10,684 bases of DNA. Source: Actinomycetota bacterium. GTDB lineage: Bacteria; Actinomycetota; Actinomycetes; Actinomycetales; Angustibacteraceae. Position numbers and translations under genes: made by a program. This document shows, piece by piece, positions 1-5,381 of the stretch; the stretch's first letter is position 1; every line of letters starts with the position of its first letter. The stretch is taken from positions 1 through 10,684 of the forward strand of contig JACMOY010000286.1 in the NCBI GenBank assembly GCA_014377795.1, read 5' to 3'. The notes beneath the pieces were generated by a model. That model did no database searches, had not been told where the DNA came from, and saw only the letters and a list, made by a program, of their open reading frames with translations.

Positions 1-2
1 AC

Positions 3-677
3 AAGTTCCAGGATCCCGAGCCCATCACGGAGTTTCGGTGGGTGCCGGTCGCCGTCCTGCTCGTCCCGATCTTGTTGGAGTCGTTCTCCTTTCGGACCGC
101 GATCGTCGAGAGCAACCACGTTCGCGGCAAGGGTTCGTGGTCCGAGTTCATCCGCACCGCCAAGTCGCCCGTGCTCCCTATCATCCTGTTGGAGGACCTA
201 GCCGCGCTGGTCGGTCTGGTCTTCGCGCTGTTCGGCGTCAGCATGACCCTGGCCACCGGCAACGGGGTCTGGGACGCCGTCGGGACCGCACTGATCGGCA
301 TCCTCCTGGTGACCGTGGCGATCATCCTCTCCGTCGAGATGAAGTCCCTCCTGATCGGCGAGGCCGCCAGCCTGCCCAAGGTCCTCGCCATCAAGGCTGC
401 CCTGGAGGGTGACGGTGATTCGGCAGACTCGGCAGACTCGGCGGTCGCGCGGGTCATCCACCTGCGCACGCTGCACCTCGGGCCGGAGGAGCTGCTCGTC
501 GCCGCGAAGCTGGCAGTGGGTCGTCGGGACTCCGGGGACAAGATCGCCGCGGCCATCAACGCCGCCGAGCAGCGAGCCCGCGAAGCGGTGCCGGGGCTGC
601 GCCTGGTGATGTACCTCGAGCCCGATATCGACCGCGGCGTCTCCGACCCCATCTCCTGGCAGCACCCGAAGGTGTGA
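3..677 (+). CDS. Cation diffusion facilitator (CDF) family transporter, 5' end outside the window
   Basis: Reading frame is open from the left edge, so the N-terminal part (first membrane helices) is missing; 224 residues remain. CDF proteins exchange divalent metal cations such as Zn, Co, Fe or Mn for protons across the cytoplasmic membrane. Visible are a membrane helix at about residues 14-30 followed by the SFRTAIVESN segment, a helix at about 57-83 starting with an acidic pair (E64, D65) where the family places metal ligands, and a helix at about 88-112 (with D91). A cytoplasmic C-terminal domain of about 100 residues follows, of the kind that dimerises in CDF proteins. The linker between membrane and cytoplasmic parts carries a D-S-A triplet repeat (residues 139-147). 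Metal specificity cannot be told. The gene is followed by a 140-base gap and then the co-directional GT87-like gene. The family call is from recognised sequence pattern; the substrate is unknown. Confidence 0.85.
   Translation, partial: KFQDPEPITEFRWVPVAVLLVPILLESFSFRTAIVESNHVRGKGSWSEFIRTAKSPVLPIILLEDLAALVGLVFALFGVSMTLATGNGVWDAVGTALIGILLVTVAIILSVEMKSLLIGEAASLPKVLAIKAALEGDGDSADSADSAVARVIHLRTLHLGPEELLVAAKLAVGRRDSGDKIAAAINAAEQRAREAVPGLRLVMYLEPDIDRGVSDPISWQHPKV
417..443 (+). repeat. Three tandem 9-base units in the CDF gene
   Basis: Units gattcggca, gactcggca and gactcggcg follow each other without a gap and encode Asp-Ser-Ala three times. They sit in the linker between the last membrane helix and the cytoplasmic domain, where length changes are tolerated. 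The unit length is a multiple of three, so copy-number slippage would keep the frame. Confidence 0.8.
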
Positions 678-817
678 CCCGCCTTGGTCTGCACGGAACC
701 GCCTACTCGAGGCCTGGTATCTGCTAGTACCTTCCGCCGCATTCCTACGATTCCCCGGACGGGACGCCGCCGTCGCTTCTAGCGTTGGGACCAGGCGTAC
801 CAATCTCAGGACACTCA
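678..817 (+). other. Intergenic gap between the CDF and GT87-like genes
   Basis: These 140 bases hold no convincing gene. A 5-base stem (758-762 with 770-774, loop of 7) followed by gcttct could be a weak terminator for the CDF gene, but it is short and has no T run. A Shine-Dalgarno-like cagga at 807-811 lies 6 bases before the ATG at 818 and supports that start. No clear promoter is visible. Confidence 0.4.
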
Positions 818-1802
818 ATGCGCGAGGGCGACTCCGGTCGGGTGACTGGCCGCTGGCAGCCTGCCGTGCATCAGCTTCGGGCACTGGGCAGGACGCTGGT
901 GGCCTCGGAGCGACTGAAGACTGCCGCGCGCGCTTTCTGGGTCGCCGTCATACCCGGTGCGATCCTCTTCATGGCCTTGCAGACCTTCGTGAACGCGCGA
1001 GCCGGCATGATCGGTGTGGATTCCCATGCCTACTGGACTGCTGCCCGGCACCCGGAGACCTGGTACACATCTGCGCCGGGATACCGCGACGCGTTCCTGT
1101 ACTCGCCGGCCTTTGCGCAGGCGCTCTGGCCCCTCGGTCAGCTTCCGTGGCCGGCTTTCCAGACAGTGTGGATCGGCGCCCAGGTGGGAGTCCTCACATG
1201 GCTACTGGCCCCGTGGGGATGGCGACGAGGGTTGACCATCGCCCCCTTCTTCATTGCCGAGATCCTGATGGGAAATGTGTACCTCTTCTTCGCGGGAGCG
1301 CTCGCGCTCAGCCTGGGCCGCACCGGGCGCGCTCGCCCTTCTGGTGTTGACCAAGGTCGCCCCGGGCGTCGTGGGCGTCTGGTTTGTCGTCCGTCGCCAG
1401 TGGCGCGCGACGCTGTGGGCCGCGGGCGTCACCCTGTTGGTCGTTGCGGTCTCGGTCGCCATCGACCCGGCGGCGTGGATGGCATGGTCCCGGTTCCTGG
1501 CGCAGACGGCAGGAGATCGCGGCGGGGGTGCAACCCTGCGTCTTGCCGCCGCCCTCGGGATCGTCATCTGGGCCGCAAGGACCGGGCGTGCCTGGCTGTT
1601 GGCCCCCGCCCTGATCCTGGCCTGCCCGGTCCCGGGCGGATACGGGCCGCTTGCGGTGCGGGCCGCCATACCGCGCCTGCTGGAGTTCGAGCGTGCCGAG
1701 CGTGCCGAGCGTGCGGCGAAGATACCTCACCGCGCTGCGAAGGTACCGGACGCCGGAAACTCCGGTGAGAAGCATCCGCTGCACGGGCATGTTTCAGCGT
1801 AG
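818..1802 (+). pseudogene. GT87/DUF2029-type membrane glycosyltransferase, frameshifted
   Basis: The protein begins at ATG 818 (preceded by cagga, 6 bases away) and reads as a polytopic membrane protein with the start of a GT87/DUF2029 enzyme. It has a helix at about residues 40-58, a GVDSHAYWTA segment resembling the early Asp-containing loop of polyprenol-phosphate-mannose-dependent enzymes, then FLYSPAFAQALWPL, a family hallmark. After about residue 168 this frame degenerates into Arg/Gly-rich sequence. The matching continuation (PGALALLVLTKVAPGVVGVWF, then further helices) is in the frame one base on and runs to the TAG at 1800-1802. Skipping the single base a1322 joins the halves as ...SLGR-PGALAL..., exactly as the family reads, giving about 327 residues, somewhat short. 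Intact members transfer mannose-type sugars outside the membrane in lipid or cell wall glycan synthesis. Either a true pseudogene or a sequencing error; no slippery site was seen that would support programmed frameshifting. Confidence 0.75.
1689..1715 (+). repeat. Three tandem 9-base units near the 3' end of the GT87-like gene
   Basis: gagcgtgcc, gagcgtgcc and gagcgtgcg encode Glu-Arg-Ala three times in the charged cytoplasmic tail of the broken glycosyltransferase. It is the second in-frame triple 9-mer within 1.3 kb of the window. Confidence 0.8.
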
Positions 1803-1805
1803 ACT
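1800..1805 (+). promoter_or_regulatory. Possible -10 element for ahcY
   Basis: TAGACT fits the actinobacterial TAnnnT -10 pattern and would start transcription at about 1812, within the ahcY leader. It overlaps the TAG stop of the upstream gene. No recognisable -35 lies 16-19 bases upstream, so the assignment is weak and ahcY may instead be read from further upstream. Confidence 0.25.
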
Positions 1806-1806
1806 C

Positions 1807-1890
1807 GGGATCACTGCCGGCGTGGGTGATGACCCGCGATGTGCCCAGATGGGCTACGCCTGGAGATAACCGATGACACAAGGAGTTATC
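1807..1890 (+). promoter_or_regulatory. Structured 5' leader of ahcY (three hairpins)
   Basis: Three consecutive stem-loops can be drawn. The first pairs 1807-1814 (GGGATCAC) with GTGAT 1826-1830 and CCC 1833-1835, with a two-base bulge. The second pairs GCCC 1843-1846 with GGGC 1851-1854 around an agat loop and extends outward through GCG 1836-1838 with CGC 1857-1859. The third pairs GATAAC 1865-1870 with GTTATC 1885-1890, and its right arm takes the last base of the ahcY Shine-Dalgarno aaggag (1880-1885). This could be a cis-acting RNA controlling ahcY translation, but I could not match it to a known riboswitch consensus. Drawn by eye; no folding energy was computed. Confidence 0.35.
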
Positions 1891-1905
1891 CGTCATGCCC
1901 TTTGA
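1873..1905 (+). CDS. Possible 10-codon leader peptide overlapping the ahcY start
   Basis: ATG at 1873 is preceded by its own Shine-Dalgarno ggag (1862-1865, 7 bases away) and reads [10 protein letters not shown] to a TGA at 1903-1905. It is out of frame with ahcY and ends 8 bases inside it, so ribosomes finishing it could restart at the ahcY ATG (1895). The frame crosses the ahcY Shine-Dalgarno and the third leader hairpin. The peptide has no run of Met, Cys or other residues that would suggest amino-acid attenuation. It may be a chance frame; only its position and ribosome site argue for it. Confidence 0.25.
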   Translation: MTQGVIRHAL

Positions 1906-3358
1906 CTACAAGGTTCGCGACCTGAGCCTCGCCGAGGCCGGTCGTCACCAGCTACGTCTGGCCGAGCACGAGATGCCCGGTCTGATGGCCCTTCGATCCG
2001 AGTTTGCCGACAGCCAGCCGCTGGCGGGCGCCAGGATCGCCGGCTCGCTGCACATGACCGTGCAGACCGCAGTTCTCATCGAGACCCTGACCGCGCTCGG
2101 CGCACAGGTCCGCTGGGCTTCCTGCAACATCTACTCGACCCAGGACGAGGCCGCGGCCGCCACTGTGGTCGGCCCGAACGGCACGCCGGACGACCTGCAG
2201 GGTGTCCCCGTTTTCGCCTGGAAGGGCGAGACGCTGCCGGAGTACTGGTGGTGCACCGAGCAGATCCTGACCTGGCCCGCCGACGAGTCCGGGTCAACCG
2301 GCCCGAACATGATCCTGGACGACGGCGGCGACGCCACCATGCTGGTCCACAACGGCAAGGCGTGGGAGGCTGTCGGCGTCGTGCCTTCGGCGCAGGAGAG
2401 CGACCCCGAGGAGTGGCAGGTCGTCCTCGAGACGGTCCGCAACAGCATGGCCGCGGACCCGATGAAGTGGACCACGGTCGCTGGCGGCATCAAGGGCGTG
2501 ACCGAGGAGACCACGACCGGCGTCCACCGTCTCTATGAGATGCAGAACGCGGGCCGGCTGCTGTTCCCGGCGATCAATGTCAACGACTCGGTCACCAAGT
2601 CCAAGTTCGACAACAAGTACGGCTGCCGGCACTCGCTGATCGACGGGCTCAACCGCGCCACCGACGTGCTGATCGGTGGCAAGGTCGCTGTCGTGGCCGG
2701 GTACGGCGACGTGGGCAAGGGCTGCGCCGAGTCGTTGCGCGGTCAGGGCGCTCGGGTGATCGTCACCGAGATCGACCCGATCTGTGCGCTTCAGGCCGCC
2801 ATGGACGGCTACCAGGTCGCCACGATGGACGACGTCGTGGCCACCGCGGACATCTTCATCACCGCGACCGGCTGCTTCAACGTGCTCACCGCCGAGCAGA
2901 TGAGCAAGATGAAGAACAAGGCGATCGTCGGCAACATCGGTCACTTCGACAACGAGATCGACATCGCCGGCCTGGCCAAGGTCCCGGGCGTCACCAAGAC
3001 CGAGATCAAGCCGCAGGTCCACGAGTGGACGTTCGCTCCCGGGGCCGACGGTTCAAGCAGCAGCATCATTGTTCTGTCCGAGGGTCGCCTGCTCAACCTC
3101 GGCAATGCCACCGGTCACCCGAGCTTCGTCATGTCGAACTCGTTCGCCAACCAGACGATCGCCCAGATCGAGCTGTTCACCAAGCGCTCGGACTACGACA
3201 TCCAGGTCTATGTGCTGCCCAAGCACCTGGACGAGAAGGTCGCGCGCCTGCACCTGGACGCCCTCGGCGTCCGGCTCACCGAGCTCAGCAAGGTCCAGGC
3301 CGAGTACCTCGGCCTCGACGTCGCCGGCCCGTACAAGCCGGAGCACTACCGCTACTGA
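1895..3358 (+). CDS. ahcY: S-adenosylhomocysteinase (adenosylhomocysteinase)
   Basis: Catalyses reversible hydrolysis of S-adenosylhomocysteine to adenosine and homocysteine in the cytoplasm, removing the product inhibitor of SAM-dependent methyltransferases and feeding the methionine cycle. It is NAD-dependent and typically tetrameric. Full length, 487 residues, beginning [16 protein letters not shown] as in actinobacterial relatives; a strong aaggag (1880-1885) lies 9 bases before the ATG. Visible: HMTVQTA at 53-59; substrate and catalytic residues N230, K235, D239 and N240 in the [11 protein letters not shown] segment; Rossmann NAD loop GYGDVGKG at 269-276; the IGHFDNEI gate (H350, F351); and the C-terminal KPEHYRY (K481, Y485), which reaches the NAD site of the neighbouring subunit. 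The extra segment at about 150-200 is the insertion typical of the mycobacterial-type enzyme, explaining the length over the roughly 430-residue mammalian protein. All key residues are present, so it should be active. Often named sahH in actinobacteria. Confidence 0.98.
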   Translation: MPFDYKVRDLSLAEAGRHQLRLAEHEMPGLMALRSEFADSQPLAGARIAGSLHMTVQTAVLIETLTALGAQVRWASCNIYSTQDEAAAATVVGPNGTPDDLQGVPVFAWKGETLPEYWWCTEQILTWPADESGSTGPNMILDDGGDATMLVHNGKAWEAVGVVPSAQESDPEEWQVVLETVRNSMAADPMKWTTVAGGIKGVTEETTTGVHRLYEMQNAGRLLFPAINVNDSVTKSKFDNKYGCRHSLIDGLNRATDVLIGGKVAVVAGYGDVGKGCAESLRGQGARVIVTEIDPICALQAAMDGYQVATMDDVVATADIFITATGCFNVLTAEQMSKMKNKAIVGNIGHFDNEIDIAGLAKVPGVTKTEIKPQVHEWTFAPGADGSSSSIIVLSEGRLLNLGNATGHPSFVMSNSFANQTIAQIELFTKRSDYDIQVYVLPKHLDEKVARLHLDALGVRLTELSKVQAEYLGLDVAGPYKPEHYRY

Positions 3359-3376
3359 TCCACCCCGCGGGTCCTC

Positions 3377-3444
3377 CCCGCACGTGCGTGACACAGTGCC
3401 GCCACTCCTTCGGGGGTGGCGGCACTTCGTGCAGCACGTGCGGG
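3377..3444. terminator. Nested hairpin, likely bidirectional terminator between ahcY and the RDD gene
   Basis: The core (3396-3425) is a 10-base perfect stem, extended by three more pairs including one T-G, closing on a C(TTCG)G tetraloop at 3408-3413. Outside it, CCCGCACGTGC (3377-3387) and GCACGTGCGGG (3434-3444) are perfect 11-base inverted arms. The + strand core is followed only by a short tt, so it is not a textbook T-tailed terminator, but T-poor terminators are common in GC-rich actinobacteria. The element fills the 86-base gap between two convergent stop codons (3358 and 3445), the right place for a shared terminator. Confidence 0.75.
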
Positions 3445-4260
3445 TTAGGCAGTGGTGACCCGGGCGAGCGAAGCGTCGACCGAGTCCAGGCCCGCGAGCC
3501 GCGCGCGGACCGCCTGCTCGCGCGCCAGCCGCAGCTCGTCGCGACGGCGCCGCTCGGCCAGGACGGCGGCCAGGAAGTCCTCGGGATGGGTGGCCGCCGG
3601 CGGTGGCGGCGACACGTGCAGCGCCACCGACCGGGCCAGCTGCAGCGCCAGCGCCTGACGAGAAGCCGGGTGCAGCGACGTGGCTCGCCCGAGCAGCTGG
3701 CGCACCGAGAGCGCCATGCCGTCAGGGAGCCGGCCGATGTCGGCGTTGGTGACCCAGCCCAGCAGGTGTGGCGGAACCTGGGCCATCGGTGCCGCCGTCA
3801 CCGTCCCGCGCTCGCGCACGACGTAGGTGCCGGCGACCAGGTCGCCGAAGCGCTTGCCGGTGGGGGAGCCCAGTGAGCAGATCAGGGCGGGCGCACCGAT
3901 CAGCAGCAAGATCTCGACCACGCCGACCAGCGCGCGGATCAGTGCGTGCCGGAACCCGATCGGTCCGCCGTCGTCGCGCACCGTGCGCAGCCCGAGCACC
4001 AGCTTGCCGAGGGTGCGGCCGCGGGTGAGGGTCTCGACGAGAGTGGGCAGCCCGACCACGACCAGGACCACCAGGGTCAGGGTGAGCGCGGCGGCGGCGG
4101 CGCCGTCCAGACCCGTGACGAGGCGGGAGGAGCCGGCGAGCACCCCGACCAGCACCAGGGCCTCGACCACCAGGTCGATCACGCCACCGATCGCCCGCGA
4201 GGCGAAGGTGGCCGGCCGCAGGTCCAGCCGGACGCCCTCGCCGGTCACCACCTCGCTCAT
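3445..4260 (-). CDS. RDD family membrane protein
   Basis: 271 residues. The N-terminal 150 form the RDD domain: Arg-Asp signature in ASRAIGGVIDLVV (20-32), a helix at about 27-47, one at about 55-78, the RGRTLGKLVLGLRTV loop (80-94), a helix at about 108-129, and the closing GKRFGDLVAGTYVV (135-148). RDD proteins are small polytopic membrane proteins of mostly unknown or varied function, sometimes linked to ion transport. A further 120-residue cytoplasmic extension ends in a charged, probably helical stretch (about 225-255, LAERRRRDELRLAREQ) after a proline run at 218-221. The ATG lies just 22 bases from the divergent SpoIIM-family gene, with a -10-like hexamer 6 bases upstream and no Shine-Dalgarno, suggesting leaderless translation. 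From memory, the same RDD/SpoIIM/DUF58/MoxR/DUF4350 neighbourhood occurs in mycobacteria (the moxR2 region), so a joint role is likely. The role itself is not known. Confidence 0.9.
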   Translation of the reverse strand: MSEVVTGEGVRLDLRPATFASRAIGGVIDLVVEALVLVGVLAGSSRLVTGLDGAAAAALTLTLVVLVVVGLPTLVETLTRGRTLGKLVLGLRTVRDDGGPIGFRHALIRALVGVVEILLLIGAPALICSLGSPTGKRFGDLVAGTYVVRERGTVTAAPMAQVPPHLLGWVTNADIGRLPDGMALSVRQLLGRATSLHPASRQALALQLARSVALHVSPPPPAATHPEDFLAAVLAERRRRDELRLAREQAVRARLAGLDSVDASLARVTTA

Positions 4261-4282
4261 GGCGCAAGGTTACGCTCACCGC
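4261..4282. promoter_or_regulatory. Divergent leaderless promoter pair for the RDD and SpoIIM-family genes
   Basis: The whole gap is 22 bases. On the + strand TACGCT (4271-4276) is followed by 6 bases and then GTG 4283; on the - strand TAACCT (4272 down to 4267) is followed by 6 bases and then the ATG ending at 4260. Both fit TAnnnT and share the palindromic TA at 4271-4272. The spacing puts each transcription start on the first base of the start codon, and neither gene has room for a Shine-Dalgarno. No clear -35 was found on either side; these would lie inside the coding regions. Confidence 0.6.
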
Positions 4283-5278
4283 GTGGACCTGGACGCCTAC
4301 GTCACCGTGCACCGGGACGAGTGGGCGCGCCTGGAGTCGCTGACCAAGCGGCGGCGGCTGACCGGCGAGCAGGCTGACGAGCTGATCGCGCTCTACCAGC
4401 GCGTGGCGACCCAGCTGTCCGTCGTCCAGTCGGCCGCGCCCGACCCCGCGCTGGTCGCGCGGCTGTCGACCCTGGTGGCCCGGGGCCGGGCGGCGGCCAC
4501 CGGCAGCCACGACCCCGCCTGGCGCGACGTCGCGCGGTTCTTCGTCCAGACCTTCCCCGCCGCGCTGTACCGGACCCGCCGGTGGTGGGGCCTCGCCGCG
4601 TTGGCGTCGGTGGCGGTGGGCGTCGGGGTCGGGTGGTGGGTGGCCTCGGACCCGCAGGCGCAGGCCGCCGTCGCTTCGCCGGCGCAGGTGAAGGCGTTGG
4701 TGCAGAACGATTTTGCGTCCTACTACTCCGAGTACGCCGCGGGCAGCTTCGCGGCGAAGGTGTGGACCAACAACGCCTGGGTGGCCGCACTGTGCATCGC
4801 CGCTGGGGTGCTGGGCCTGCCGGTGGTCTACGTCGTGCTGAACAACGCCGTCAACGTGGGCCTGGTGGGGGGGCTGATGGCCGCCAACGGTCGCCTCGAC
4901 CTGTTCTTCGGGCTGATCCTTCCGCACGGGCTGCTCGAGCTGACGGCGGTGTTCGTCGCGGCCGGCACCGGGCTGCGGTTGTTCTGGGCGTGGGTCGACC
5001 CCGGCCCACGGACCCGCGCGCAGGCGCTGGGTGCTGAGGGTCGGGCGGCGGCGTCCGTAGTGCTCGGACTGGTCGTCGTTCTGGCCGTGTCGGGGGTGAT
5101 CGAGGCCTTCGTGACACCGTCGCCGCTGCCGACCTGGGCGCGGATCGGCATCGGCGGGCTGGCCGAGGCGCTGTTCCTGACCTACGTGTTCACCCTCGGA
5201 CGTCGGGCGGCGCGCGCTGGGCTGACCGGTGACCTGGACGCCGACCTGGTCGGCGACACGCTGCCCGTCGCGGGGTGA
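4283..5278 (+). CDS. Stage II sporulation protein M (SpoIIM) family membrane protein
   Basis: 331 residues from GTG 4283 (VDLDAYVTVHRDEWARLE, a typical N-terminus for actinobacterial members). A soluble helical region of about 95 residues is followed by membrane helices at about 101-121, 165-185, 206-235, 257-277 and 287-306. The family hallmark PHGLLEL (214-220, with P214, H215 and E219) and IEAFVTPSPLP (273-283) are present. In Bacillus, SpoIIM helps assemble peptidoglycan-remodelling machinery at the engulfing membrane; actinobacterial homologues next to RDD and MoxR/DUF58 genes also occur in non-sporulating species, so this name does not imply sporulation here. The divergent RDD gene lies 22 bases away. 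The start is chosen because it fits the leaderless -10 spacing and avoids overlapping the RDD gene. The family call is firm; the cellular role is inferred to be in the envelope. Confidence 0.9.
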   Translation: MDLDAYVTVHRDEWARLESLTKRRRLTGEQADELIALYQRVATQLSVVQSAAPDPALVARLSTLVARGRAAATGSHDPAWRDVARFFVQTFPAALYRTRRWWGLAALASVAVGVGVGWWVASDPQAQAAVASPAQVKALVQNDFASYYSEYAAGSFAAKVWTNNAWVAALCIAAGVLGLPVVYVVLNNAVNVGLVGGLMAANGRLDLFFGLILPHGLLELTAVFVAAGTGLRLFWAWVDPGPRTRAQALGAEGRAAASVVLGLVVVLAVSGVIEAFVTPSPLPTWARIGIGGLAEALFLTYVFTLGRRAARAGLTGDLDADLVGDTLPVAG

Positions 5279-5381
5279 CGATCGTCTCAGCCAAGCGGGA
5301 CGGCCGGGGGCGCCGCGACCATTAATCTCAGAGCGACCGCATCTCGAGAAGGCGGTCTCACCTGTTGAGATAGGGGTCGGC
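5279..5381 (+). promoter_or_regulatory. Leader of the MFS gene with repeated TCTCA/TGAGA half-sites
   Basis: Within 103 bases TCTCA occurs at 5285-5289, 5326-5330 and 5356-5360 and its complement TGAGA at 5366-5370, the last two forming a perfect inverted repeat with a 5-base spacer. A related 8-base palindrome TCTCGAGA lies at 5342-5349. A -10-like TAATCT sits at 5323-5328, overlapping the second copy. This looks like an operator for a dimeric regulator of the transporter gene, but no regulator gene is in the window. agggg at 5372-5376 is the probable ribosome site for GTG 5382. Confidence 0.45.

Noticed and set aside
198..884. A 228-codon - strand frame opposite the CDF gene
   Set aside because: No membrane or domain pattern; it spans both the CDF gene and the following gap and has shadow-like Asp/Gly/Arg-rich composition.
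1300..1340. Programmed ribosomal frameshift in the GT87-like gene
   Set aside because: No slippery heptamer, no stop codon at the shift point and no obvious downstream pseudoknot; a plain indel explains it better.
1740..1894. SAH riboswitch upstream of ahcY
   Set aside because: Fragments such as CGCTGC (1777-1782) and ACTCGGGATCAC (1803-1814) loosely recall the consensus, but the conserved core and closing stem cannot be assembled in the right order, and the first fragments lie inside the upstream coding frame. An Rfam model search would settle it.
4283..5278. Evidence for endospore formation from the SpoIIM homologue
   Set aside because: SpoIIM-family proteins of this type occur widely in non-sporulating actinobacteria beside RDD and MoxR genes; no other sporulation gene is in the window.
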